This document shows, in pieces, positions 51,628 through 59,557 of a DNA stretch of 64,000 nucleotides (its first letter is position 1; each line of letters opens with the position of its first letter). This DNA is from Defluviicoccus sp. bin129 (GTDB lineage Bacteria > Pseudomonadota > Alphaproteobacteria > MPNO01). The notes under the pieces are model-generated. The model had not been told where the DNA came from. It worked only from the letters and a program-made list of their open reading frames with translations, and did no database searches. The stretch lies in NCBI GenBank assembly GCA_002239065.1, contig MPNO01000012.1, positions 1 to 64,000 on the forward strand. The letters are read 5' to 3'. Made by a program: the position numbers and the translations under genes.

Positions 51628-52088
51628 TAGACGACTCCCTGCTTGAACTTGTCCGGCGTCAGCGCGGGCAGCGCCTCGATGTTGAGCGCGTCGGGTTCGT
51701 GCGCGAGCTCCTGGGATTTCATCGCTTCCGCGGAGGGCGCCTCGTAATCGGCGGGCGCCTTGATCGATCCCCAGCGCGTGGTCCGGATGGGGGACACGAA
51801 ATCCTTTTCGTTGCCGTCGCGGAACTTGATCTTCCAGGAAATCGTGCCCTTCTCCTCCTCCCGCAGCACCCGGACGCTGTGACCCAGGGGGGCGAAGTCG
51901 GCATAGCCGCGGCAGTCGATGGCCTGCTGCGGGCAGGCCTTCACGCAGGAGTAGCACTCCCAGCACATGTTGGGCTCGATGTTGTAGGCCCGCCGGTAGG
52001 TGCTGTCGATGTGCATGATGTCGGACGGGCAGATATCGACGCAGTATCCGCAGCCGTCGCATCGGGTCATGTAGACGAATGTCGGCAT
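51627..52088 (-). CDS. aprB: Adenylylsulfate reductase beta subunit AprB (two [4Fe-4S])
   Basis: A 153-residue ferredoxin-like subunit. The first cluster motif is MTRCDGCGYCVDICPSDI. The second is NMCWECYSCVKACPQQAID. The C-terminal tail (SVRVLREEEKGTISWKIKFR) wraps over AprA in known structures. It carries electrons between the FAD of AprA and, here, presumably the AprM membrane subunit encoded 43 bases upstream. Its stop overlaps the aprA start by one base. Confidence 0.94.
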   Translation of the reverse strand: MPTFVYMTRCDGCGYCVDICPSDIMHIDSTYRRAYNIEPNMCWECYSCVKACPQQAIDCRGYADFAPLGHSVRVLREEEKGTISWKIKFRDGNEKDFVSPIRTTRWGSIKAPADYEAPSAEAMKSQELAHEPDALNIEALPALTPDKFKQGVV

Positions 52089-52131
52089 GGGGCTCGGTTA
52101 TCTCCTCTACCGAAGACCGGCGATGAGCCGA

Positions 52132-52917
52132 TCAATAGTGGCTGGGCCGTTCGCGCGCGCTGCCGAAGGTTTCGGGCTTGTCCGCGGGGGGCGGCAGGTT
52201 GCTTCTCGTCCCGGACGCCTCGGACACCCGTTTCTCGAACGCCGCCGCGGGCTTGAAGAACATGTGCGAGAACTTGGACCACGGGACGGAGCCGAACAGC
52301 ACCGTCGTGGCGATCAAGTAGAGGCCCAGGAACACCATCGTCCACGAGCTTCCCGCCGCCTGCAGGCCGGCCCACACCAGCCCCAGCGTCGTGCTTGCGA
52401 GAAGCGAGAGGATGAACAAATCCGCGCGCATGACCCGGAACGGCGTATGGCCCTCGGCCGACACGTCGACCCGGATGAAGAACCAGAACCAGTACCCGCC
52501 GGCGCAGACCAGCAAGGCGCCCACGACCCACAGCAAAGGCAGGATGGCGGGTGTCTGCGCGGCGGGCGTCGGGTACCAGAACACCATGATGAAGGTGGCG
52601 ATCGCGTAGGCGAGGAAACCGTACATCGTCAGCAGATGGGCGACCCGGCGGCGTCCGGATCCGAATTCGGACGATGTCAGGCCCTCCGACAGGGCGGTCT
52701 GGACCGCCAGCCCCGCCATCTGCCCGCCGCCGACGCGGCGCGCCCCCTTGTCCCTCGACTTCCGCCAGCTGTCGAAGAAATAGGTGGCGCTCTTCTTGTG
52801 CCAGATGTCGAACAGCGTTCCGCCCACGACCAGCAGGATCATGACGACGACATAGGTCTGCATGACGCCGGGCGATACGGTCGCCGAGAGCGCGGCAAAG
52901 GGATTGCTGGTGAACAC
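52132..52917 (-). CDS. aprM: AprM-type membrane anchor of APS reductase
   Basis: A 261-residue membrane protein with five or six hydrophobic helices, starting PGVMQTYVVVMILLVVGGTL. A cytosolic loop rich in basic residues (FFDSWRKSRDKGARRVGGGQ) follows. Later helices include LLTMYGFLAYAIATFIMVFW and LLWVVGALLVCAGGYWFWFF. The layout resembles NarI/HdrE-type quinone-reducing subunits, and the position directly upstream of aprB is that of AprM in alphaproteobacterial apr loci. It probably passes electrons from sulfite oxidation to quinone. The QmoABC proteins of sulfate reducers are absent from the window. Confidence 0.82.
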   Translation of the reverse strand: MFTSNPFAALSATVSPGVMQTYVVVMILLVVGGTLFDIWHKKSATYFFDSWRKSRDKGARRVGGGQMAGLAVQTALSEGLTSSEFGSGRRRVAHLLTMYGFLAYAIATFIMVFWYPTPAAQTPAILPLLWVVGALLVCAGGYWFWFFIRVDVSAEGHTPFRVMRADLFILSLLASTTLGLVWAGLQAAGSSWTMVFLGLYLIATTVLFGSVPWSKFSHMFFKPAAAFEKRVSEASGTRSNLPPPADKPETFGSARERPSHY

Positions 52918-53014
52918 GCGATTCCCCCGATGTCAGCCTGTTCCATTCAACGCCGCGAGCGACACTATCCATCCGCCCCCGCGAAGGAAACCACCTTTTC
53001 GACGGGATCGAATG

Positions 53015-53848
53015 TCAGGTCTCGCCCGGCGCGGCGGCCGGCGCCGGGCGGCGGCGGAAGGGGAAGGGCCCCGGATGCGCGACCAGCGGCAGGGTGTGGG
53101 TGACCATGCCGGTACCGGCACTCCAGACGTGAAGGAACCCCGCGGGCGGCTCGAGCACGAGGCCGAGCTCGGCGCCGGGGCGGAGGTCGAGAGGCATGTG
53201 GAAGGCGGTCGACGGCGCAACGCAGGCGAGCGTGCCCGCGAAGCGGCGCTGGATGGGGCGGTGCAGGTGCCCGCACAGCACCCGCTCCACGTTCCGGTAG
53301 GCGCCGACGATTTCGGCGAACGCATCGGCGCCTGCGAAGTCCTGGCCGTCCATGAAGGGGACGCCGGTCTTGAAGGGCGGGTGGTGCATGAGGATCACGG
53401 TGGGGCGCCCCGGGGCCTCGTCCAGGCAGTCCTCCAGCCAGGCCAGGCGTTCGGCGCACATCTCGCCGGTCTTGGCGCCCGGTTTCACCGTGTCGAGGGC
53501 GAGCAGGCGCACCGCCAGGTGCTCGACCGCGTAGTGCAGGAACGCCCCGTCCCCGGGCAGGTAGCCGGCATCGGCAAAGGCCGCGCGCAGGGTCGCGCGG
53601 TCGTCGCGGTTGCCGGGGACCAGGTAGACCGGCACCGACAGCGGGTCCAGCAGGCAGCGCAGCTGGGCATAGGAATCGGCGTCCGGGTCGTCGACCAGGT
53701 CGCCCGTGATCAGCACCGCGTTCGCCGGCGGGTCGAGGGCGGCGAGACGTTCGACCGCTCCCGTCAGGCCGCCCGCCGTGTCGGCCACGTCGTGGGCGAG
53801 ATCGCCCTCGGGCCGGAGGTGAATATCGGAGATATGGGCGAATATCAT
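53015..53848 (-). CDS. CpdA-like metallophosphoesterase
   Basis: A 277-residue calcineurin-fold phosphoesterase. All five metal motifs are visible: FAHISDIHLRPEGD (D, H), LITGDLVDD, VPGNRDD, ILMHHPPF and CGHLHRPIQRRF. Length and motif spacing match CpdA/3',5'-cyclic AMP phosphodiesterases and YkuE-like proteins. It is cytosolic; no signal peptide is seen. It stands alone between aprM and an amidohydrolase. Substrate could be cAMP or another phosphodiester. Confidence 0.85.
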   Translation of the reverse strand: MIFAHISDIHLRPEGDLAHDVADTAGGLTGAVERLAALDPPANAVLITGDLVDDPDADSYAQLRCLLDPLSVPVYLVPGNRDDRATLRAAFADAGYLPGDGAFLHYAVEHLAVRLLALDTVKPGAKTGEMCAERLAWLEDCLDEAPGRPTVILMHHPPFKTGVPFMDGQDFAGADAFAEIVGAYRNVERVLCGHLHRPIQRRFAGTLACVAPSTAFHMPLDLRPGAELGLVLEPPAGFLHVWSAGTGMVTHTLPLVAHPGPFPFRRRPAPAAAPGET

Positions 53849-53937
53849 GAAGGCCGGAAACTATCACGACGCCCGGTCGCGGCTACGCAAAAATGCAGGA
53901 CGGCTGCGGCACCCGTCCCCGCCCTCCACGCGCGCGT

Positions 53938-55326
53938 TCAGGCGTCGCGTTCGCCCCCCGGCGGCGGCGCGCCCGGGACGAGCCCGATCTCGTCCAGGAT
54001 GCGCGTCGCGGAGCGCATCAGCGCATCGCGCTTTTCCGACAGCCCGGGGAAGACGAGGCGGCCGTCGCGCTTGACGACGCGGCCGGCGACCAGGACCGTT
54101 TCGACATTGCCGGGACCGGCCTGGCGGACCGCCGCGCCGATCGGGTCATGGACCGGAAACAAATTGGCGTCGGTCGCGCGGAGCAGCACGATATCGGCCT
54201 GCTTGCCGGGCGCCAGCGTGCCGATCCCGTCGGACATCCGTGTCATGGCGGCGCCGTTGACCGTGACCCATTCGAGGGCCTGGCGGCAGGTGATGCTTGC
54301 CGTATCGGGGAGTGGCTCGCCGCGCGCGAGCAGCGCCTTGTTGTCCATATTGCGCTGGACATTGAGCGTCGTGCGCATGGCGGTGAACATATCGCCCGCC
54401 GCCGCCGGCTCGACGTCGGCGCCGATGGTGATCGACGCGCCGAAATCGCGCAGCACGCCGGTCAGCGGATCGCCGAAGCCCATCTGCATCTCGACCTCGG
54501 CGGTCACGGTGAAGTTCGCCCCGGCCCCGACCAGCGCGCGGGTCAGCTCGGGCGCGAAGTTGTTGGCATGGACGATGTTCGACCGGGTGTCGATCAGCCC
54601 GGCCTCGATCAGCGCCTCGAACGTGCCCGGAGAGAGCGGCGGCCCACCGCCGGTATGCGCGCTGACGATGAGGTCGAGCTCGCGTGCCAGCGCGTAGTCG
54701 GCGAAGCAGACCTCGCGAACCCCGTATTGCGGGCCCAGCACCGCGAGCCCGAGCGTGACCAGCCGGTCGTCGGAGGCGAAGCGGCCCGCGCGCAGGCGTT
54801 CGATCTCGGCGCGCGGCATGGGAACTTCGCTGAAATGTTTCCGGCCCGGCCCGGGGTCGGGCTTGGGCGAGCCGTGCAGGAAGACCGCCCGGGCGCCGGA
54901 GGCCTCCAGCCCGTCGATCGCCGCATCCGTGTGCTCGGGAGTCGGGTTGTTGTGGCACCAGTCAACCAGGGTGGTCACGCCCGCGTCGAGCTTCGCCAGC
55001 GCGCCCATGAGGTTGGCGATCCGGATGTCGTCCGGCCTGAAACGGGTTGCCAGCCCGCGATGCATCGCGCGCATGTATTGCGGCACCGTCCAGTCCGTGG
55101 CGATTCCGCGGAGCCCGGTCTGCCAGGTGTGGACGTGGCTGTCGATCAGCCCGGGAAGGACGATACGGCCCGCCGCATCGATGGTCTCGGCGTCGGCCAC
55201 CCGGCCGACTGCGCCGATGGCGGCGATGCGCCCGTCCTCGACCACGATGTCCGCCGCCGCCGGCGCCGCGCCCGGCTCCATGGTGACGACGATGCCGCCC
55301 TCGATATGGGTTCGGGAAAACTCCAT
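53938..55326 (-). CDS. Amidohydrolase (cytosine-deaminase/chlorohydrolase-like)
   Basis: A 462-residue TIM-barrel amidohydrolase. The first metal pair is GLIDSHVHTWQTGL (HxH). Another His lies in IVSAHTGGGPPLS, with RSNIVHANNFAPELTRALVG next, and the late Asp region is ASITIGADVEPAAAGDMFTA. The N- and C-terminal beta-sandwich segments (GRIVLPGLI, GKQADIVLLRATDANLF) fit cytosine deaminase and s-triazine hydrolase relatives. It would hydrolyse a C-N (or C-Cl) bond of a cyclic or amidine-type substrate. It is 20 bases downstream of the triple-RidA gene and almost certainly co-transcribed, which suggests an N-containing substrate giving an enamine or imine product. Confidence 0.85.
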   Translation of the reverse strand: MEFSRTHIEGGIVVTMEPGAAPAAADIVVEDGRIAAIGAVGRVADAETIDAAGRIVLPGLIDSHVHTWQTGLRGIATDWTVPQYMRAMHRGLATRFRPDDIRIANLMGALAKLDAGVTTLVDWCHNNPTPEHTDAAIDGLEASGARAVFLHGSPKPDPGPGRKHFSEVPMPRAEIERLRAGRFASDDRLVTLGLAVLGPQYGVREVCFADYALARELDLIVSAHTGGGPPLSPGTFEALIEAGLIDTRSNIVHANNFAPELTRALVGAGANFTVTAEVEMQMGFGDPLTGVLRDFGASITIGADVEPAAAGDMFTAMRTTLNVQRNMDNKALLARGEPLPDTASITCRQALEWVTVNGAAMTRMSDGIGTLAPGKQADIVLLRATDANLFPVHDPIGAAVRQAGPGNVETVLVAGRVVKRDGRLVFPGLSEKRDALMRSATRILDEIGLVPGAPPPGGERDA

Positions 55327-55345
55327 GCGGCGTCCTCCCCGGCCG

Positions 55346-56548
55346 TCAGGGGCGCGCGCCGCCGGCGCCGGGCCGGTAGCAGATCGCGTCGACTTCGACC
55401 TTCATGCCGTGCACCGCGAGGCGATTGGCGCCGAACAGTGTGCTCGCCGGCCTGTGGCGCCCGAAATATGTCTCGCGAACCGCGTTCAGCTCCTGGCGTT
55501 CGTCGCAATCGTCCAGGTAGGCCGTAACCTTGGCGACGTCTTCGAAACCGAACCCGGCCTCGGCCATGATGCGCTCGATGTTGTCGTGCATCTGCGTGGC
55601 CTGGGACGTCATGGTATCGCCGGCCAGTTCGAAGCCGGCGTCGAACGGACCCTGGCCCGAGACGAAGAGGAAATCGCCGGCCTGCACCGCGTCGGTGTAG
55701 TGGCTGATCGGCTCGTGGATGCCGGGGACGCGAATCTCCTTCCGCGGCGCGGCGCCGTCGCCCGGCTTGTAGGCGATCGCCTCGATCTCGTGGTTCATCC
55801 CCGGAATCGCCAGCCGCCGGATTCCGAACAGGGTGCTGCAGGGCCGGCTGTCGCCGAAGAAGCGCTTGCGCGCGACGTTGATCTTCGGCCGGTCCCAGAC
55901 GTTTTCCAGATAGCAGACGACCTTGCACACGTCGCCGAAACCCATGCCGGCGGCGTCGAGCATCACCTCCATGTTCTCGAGCGTCTTGAAGGCCTGTTTC
56001 CCGGGGTCGCCGAAAGATACCGCGCGGCCGTCCCTGGCTATCGGCCCGGTTCCGGAGATGAAGGCGTAGTCGCCGCATTTCACCACGTCGACATAGTGGC
56101 TGGGCGGCTCGAACAGATCTTCGCAGCGGATTTCTTCCTTTGGCGGCCCGCCGCTCCGCGGCTTGTAGGCGACGCACTCGATTTCCAGAAGCATGCCGGG
56201 AAGCGCGAAATGCCCGACCCCGACCCGGGTGCTGCCGGGATAGGCGTCGCCGTGAAAGTCGATGCGGACCGGATTGATCCTGGGTCCGTCATGTACCTCT
56301 TCCATCAACACCTTAAAGTAGACCACGTCCCGCGGCGACATGTCGGCCGCCGACAGCATGCGGTCGATATTGGCGCAGGTGGCTTCGCATTGCCTGACCA
56401 CGTCGCCTTCGCCGATCAGCGACCCGTCGCTCGCGAACGGACCCGCCCCGGACATGTAGAGGAAGTCGCCGCACAGCACCGCATCGGTGTAGTGGCTGAT
56501 CGGCTCCATCGTGTCGTCGAGGCGAATCTCCCGTCGCGGTGCCGCCAT
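55346..56548 (-). CDS. Three tandem RidA/YjgF (Rid) domains fused in one protein
   Basis: The ATG at 56548 has a GGGGAGGA site, giving 400 residues. The protein is three Rid domains in a row, about residues 5-130, 136-263 and 270-395. Each opens with the same pattern (REIRLDDTMEPISHYTDAV, EEIRCEDLFEPPSHYVDVV, KEIRVPGIHEPISHYTDAV) and ends with a beta strand such as LLEIECVAYKP, HEIEAIAYKP or VEVDAICYRP. The Arg that binds the carboxylate in canonical RidA is replaced by Ser in all three (PGSTR, PCSTL, PASTL), as in Rid4-7 type groups. So a classical imine deaminase activity is doubtful. It stands 20 bases before the amidohydrolase. Fusion of three is unusual. Confidence 0.82.
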   Translation of the reverse strand: MAAPRREIRLDDTMEPISHYTDAVLCGDFLYMSGAGPFASDGSLIGEGDVVRQCEATCANIDRMLSAADMSPRDVVYFKVLMEEVHDGPRINPVRIDFHGDAYPGSTRVGVGHFALPGMLLEIECVAYKPRSGGPPKEEIRCEDLFEPPSHYVDVVKCGDYAFISGTGPIARDGRAVSFGDPGKQAFKTLENMEVMLDAAGMGFGDVCKVVCYLENVWDRPKINVARKRFFGDSRPCSTLFGIRRLAIPGMNHEIEAIAYKPGDGAAPRKEIRVPGIHEPISHYTDAVQAGDFLFVSGQGPFDAGFELAGDTMTSQATQMHDNIERIMAEAGFGFEDVAKVTAYLDDCDERQELNAVRETYFGRHRPASTLFGANRLAVHGMKVEVDAICYRPGAGGARP

Positions 56549-56595
56549 GGCGTCCTCCCCTGCGCGATGTCCGGCCCGCCGGTCGACGGGGCAGG

Positions 56596-57063
56596 CTACG
56601 CGTTCGCCGGCTCGAGATCGGAGGCCATGACCTCGGGCCGGAGCCCGACCGCCTCCCCGGCGTCGAAATTTAGCTCGATCTTGATGCCGTTCGGGTCGAA
56701 CAGGAACAGCTGGTAGAGCCCCTGGTCGGCCACCTGGCGCTGCGAGAACCCGACCCCGAGCTCGGCCAGGCGAGACATCGTCTTTCTCAGCCCGGTCGCG
56801 CGGAACGCGATATGGTCGACCACCCCGGTGCCGGAGGTGGAGTCGGACTGCTGGCCGAGATAGGCCATCCGGTTCTCGGACACGTCCTTGCCGCCCTCGG
56901 TCACATGGACCACGTCCCGGTCGCCGATATAGAGCCAGACGACGGGAAACTTGAAGTCCGGCGTCGGCCCGGCCACCATGCCCAGCACGTCGCAATACCA
57001 GTCCCTGGTCCGTTCGATATCCTCGGTCTGCACGAGGAAGTGTTCAAGGTGCGACAGCGGCAT
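56596..57063 (-). CDS. VOC-family (glyoxalase/bleomycin-resistance/dioxygenase) protein
   Basis: The ATG at 57063 (GGGAG upstream) gives 155 residues. It has two beta-alpha-beta-beta-beta modules. The first His is in LEHFLVQTEDIERTRDWYCD, the second in TGVVDHIAFRATGLRKTMSR, and the metal Glu is probably in FDPNGIKIELNFD. VOC proteins include dioxygenases, isomerases and resistance proteins. It is 47 bases before the triple-RidA gene on the minus strand, so it may belong to that unit. It is divergent from the DUF1330 gene. Confidence 0.83.
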   Translation of the reverse strand: MPLSHLEHFLVQTEDIERTRDWYCDVLGMVAGPTPDFKFPVVWLYIGDRDVVHVTEGGKDVSENRMAYLGQQSDSTSGTGVVDHIAFRATGLRKTMSRLAELGVGFSQRQVADQGLYQLFLFDPNGIKIELNFDAGEAVGLRPEVMASDLEPANA

Positions 57064-57156
57064 GCCGTTTCTCCCGCAGCGTGGCGTGCCGGACAGCGTA
57101 TGCGGGACGCGCCCCGGATACCAGCCGGACCGCCCATTCGATGACGGAGACCTGAC

Positions 57157-57462
57157 ATGCCAGCCTACTGGGTAGCGCGCTCGAAGATCCACGACCCGGT
57201 TCAGTACAAGAAATACACCGACCTGGTCCCGGCGATCCTGGAGAAGTACGGCGGCAAGGTGCTGGCCCGCGGCGGGGACTACCGGATCATGGAGGGGCCG
57301 GAGCATTTCGAGCGCTTCGTGGTCGTCGAGTTCCCGTCCGTCGAGCAAGCGGTCGCCTGCCATCGGTCGCCGGAGTACCAGGAGGCGGCGAGCCACCGGC
57401 GCGGCGGCGCGGGCGAGGTGGAACAGGTCATCGTCGAGGGCGGCGAGGCGACGCCGATCTGA
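57157..57462 (+). CDS. DUF1330 family protein
   Basis: A 101-residue protein of the dimeric alpha/beta-barrel superfamily. The pattern YWVARSKIHDPVQYKKYTDL, then VVVEFPSVEQAVACHRSPEY is standard for DUF1330. GGAG precedes the ATG. Function is unknown; related folds bind small aromatic or haem-like ligands. It is divergent from the VOC gene and its stop lies eight bases from the stop of the convergent hydratase gene. Confidence 0.85.
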   Translation: MPAYWVARSKIHDPVQYKKYTDLVPAILEKYGGKVLARGGDYRIMEGPEHFERFVVVEFPSVEQAVACHRSPEYQEAASHRRGGAGEVEQVIVEGGEATPI

Positions 57463-57470
57463 CGCGGGGG

Positions 57471-58265
57471 TCAATCCCCGAAGCGGACCTCCACCCTGCC
57501 CAGCGGGCCGAAATCGGCGGTGACGGTGTCGCCCGGCCGGCAGCGGACGATGTCGGTCGCGCTGCCGGTCGTGACGATTTGGCCCGCTTCGAGGGTCACG
57601 CCCCGGGCGCTCAAATGGTTGGCGAGCCAGACCAGGACGTTCCACGGATCGCCGAGGACGTTGCGGCCCGCGCCTTCCGCGACCCGCGCGCCGTTGACGC
57701 CGACGGTGACGGGCTGGGCGGCGAGGTCGCGGGCGAGTCCGCCCGGCGCCGCCGGTCCGAGGCAGAGCAGGCCGGCGATCGCGTTGTCGGCGATCAGGTC
57801 CGCCGCGGTCATCGAGAGCCAGTCGGCGTAGCGCGAATCCGGCACCTCGATCGCCGGATGGACGCTCGCCACCGCTTGCCGCACCTCCTCGCGCGTATGG
57901 GGCGCGGCGCGCGGGACGAGGGCGCGGCCCATGACGAAGTCGAACTCGGGCTCGATGGTGAAAAAATTGACCCGGCCCGGCGGCACGTATAGCGGGCTCC
58001 CGCCCACGAACTCGGCGAAGATGCGGCCCGAGAAGGGGGCGTCCACGCCGAACCGCGCCTGCACGTCCGCGTTGGTCGCGCCGATCTTGTAGCCGGCGAC
58101 GGCGAGCCCCGCGCTCGCCGCGAGCCCGTCCTGCACCGCATAGGCCTCGTCGATCGTCCCCGGCCTGCACTCGGCCGGCAGCGCGTCGATCTGCCTGCCG
58201 TCGCGCCAGGCCTCCCACAGCAGCGCGCCGCCGCGCGCCAGGGGGGTTGCGCTTCGCGCGCTCAG
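57471..58265 (-). CDS. 2-keto-4-pentenoate hydratase / fumarylacetoacetate-hydrolase-like protein
   Basis: About 264 residues of the MhpD group: LLWEAWRDGRQIDALPAE, VAGYKIGATNADVQARFG, the metal-binding EPEFDFVMGRALVPRAA, then AIEVPDSRYADWLSMTAAD, and a typical C-terminal GDTVTADFGPLGRVEVRFG. It would hydrate a 2-hydroxy-dienoate from aromatic meta-cleavage or decarboxylate an oxalocrotonate. No ATG, GTG or TTG lies in frame near the expected N-terminus. The end given here is a CTG at 58265-58263 that overlaps the stop of the upstream lipoprotein gene (CTGA). The start is therefore uncertain; a sequence error upstream is another explanation. Confidence 0.75.
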   Translation of the reverse strand: MSARSATPLARGGALLWEAWRDGRQIDALPAECRPGTIDEAYAVQDGLAASAGLAVAGYKIGATNADVQARFGVDAPFSGRIFAEFVGGSPLYVPPGRVNFFTIEPEFDFVMGRALVPRAAPHTREEVRQAVASVHPAIEVPDSRYADWLSMTAADLIADNAIAGLLCLGPAAPGGLARDLAAQPVTVGVNGARVAEGAGRNVLGDPWNVLVWLANHLSARGVTLEAGQIVTTGSATDIVRCRPGDTVTADFGPLGRVEVRFGD

Positions 58266-59254
58266 CCGCCGCCCCCGGGCAGCGGGCCGGACACCCCAGT
58301 TTCCCTGAAGGGCGCGCTCAGGCCGAGGAACGACCCGAAGAACTCGCCCTCGCTGCCGTCGGCCTCCTCGAAATAGACGCCGTTGAAGCCCGCCACCAGC
58401 CGCGGATTTCCGTCCGCGTCCTGGCGGGCCGACAGGGTGCCGCCCCAGTACCCCTCGGAAAGCGTGACGGTCCGTTCCGGATGTCCCACCGTCACCCTGT
58501 CGCGCTCGAAATTGCCGTCTTCCAGCATGATCGCTGTGGCGAGATGGATCTCGTAGTCCTTGGCCAGACCCTGCGCGTCGATCAACTCGTCGCCGAGGAT
58601 AACGCCGAAATGCGCGCGCTGCGTGGCGAGATCGCCGACGCAGCCGATGCAGCCCTTCAAGCTGCGGTCCGTGAAGTCCGCGGTTAGGGTCAGCATCCCC
58701 TGGTATTCGTCGATAACGAAACCGCCCTGGTTCTCGCCCCAGCCGCTCCCGAACTCGTAGACGTACAGCCCTCCAGCTTGACCGGCATACTCGGCCGTCC
58801 CGTCGACCGGCAACTCCGGCGGGACGCCGTGGTCGAGCTCCGGCCCATCGACGATCGCGTACCGATCCGCTTCCGCCAGCGACAGCCTCGGCGGGTGCTG
58901 GTCGTAGAACTGCGCCCACCAGCCGAACACGAGGTAGTCGGACGGATCGTCCGGGTCCCAGCTCAACAGGGCGTGGGAGAGAGACGTGTCGTCCCCGTCT
59001 AGCTTGAGGAACGTGAAGGCCTGCGCCTGGTGGCCGGGCATGGGCGTCTGCCCGGGGAGCACCTCGATGAGGTCGTCCGAAGTGCTGACCGAGGCCTCGG
59101 TCCCGTCGTCAAGCGATATGAAGAAGCGCAGCTCGCTGCCGTCGAACTCGGTGTTCCGTTCGAGTTGAATCCGGTCTTCTTCCGGCGGGGGAAGGGTGCG
59201 GCTGCAGGCGGTCAGCGCCAACGCCGCAAGCAGCAGAACGGAAAGGGATTTCAT
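58262..59254 (-). CDS. Lipoprotein with C-terminal TbpB-like beta-barrel region
   Basis: The ATG at 59254 with GGGGA six bases upstream gives 330 residues. The signal ends in a lipobox, LALTACS, so it is a lipoprotein. The mature part is acidic and beta-rich, and it ends in a pattern like transferrin-binding/Slam-dependent barrels: GYWGGTLSARQDADGNPRLV, then AGFNGVYFEEADGSEGEFFG. A Cys pair (GCIGCVGD) may form a disulfide. I do not recognise a named family. Its stop overlaps the putative hydratase start, but functional coupling with a catabolic hydratase is unclear. Confidence 0.7.
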   Translation of the reverse strand: MKSLSVLLLAALALTACSRTLPPPEEDRIQLERNTEFDGSELRFFISLDDGTEASVSTSDDLIEVLPGQTPMPGHQAQAFTFLKLDGDDTSLSHALLSWDPDDPSDYLVFGWWAQFYDQHPPRLSLAEADRYAIVDGPELDHGVPPELPVDGTAEYAGQAGGLYVYEFGSGWGENQGGFVIDEYQGMLTLTADFTDRSLKGCIGCVGDLATQRAHFGVILGDELIDAQGLAKDYEIHLATAIMLEDGNFERDRVTVGHPERTVTLSEGYWGGTLSARQDADGNPRLVAGFNGVYFEEADGSEGEFFGSFLGLSAPFRETGVSGPLPGGGG

Positions 59255-59557
59255 ATTGGTCCCCAAGATTCAAGACATACAATGTCTATCCGAGTCGGCA
59301 TAATAGTACCTGTCCGTTCGCGATTGAACCGCGGCGGATCGACCGAAATCCGACAGGCTCCGGCGTCCTGCTAGCGAAATTCCTGTGCTCTCGCCTCCCG
59401 TCGCCACCGCGTCATGGCAAGACATGGAGCTTCCAAACCGGGACACGGGGGCGTAACCGTTCCCTGTGGACCCGTCCCGCCCTGGCGCGGTTTTGCCCGG
59501 CGCCGCGCGTGATGCATGATGTGCCGAGCGGATCTGAAGCCGAACGGGAGGCGGGCT
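59255..59557. promoter_or_regulatory. Divergent intergenic region with short palindrome
   Basis: About 300 bases between the lipoprotein gene and the divergent ThDP enzyme. AGACATACAATGTCT (59273-59287) is a palindrome with six-base arms and a three-base centre, about 18 bases before the lipoprotein start codon. It could be an operator or a small 5' hairpin. The remainder (59290-59557) is GC-rich and shows no clear promoter or RNA gene. The GGGAGG site before 59558 is for the ThDP enzyme. Confidence 0.4.
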
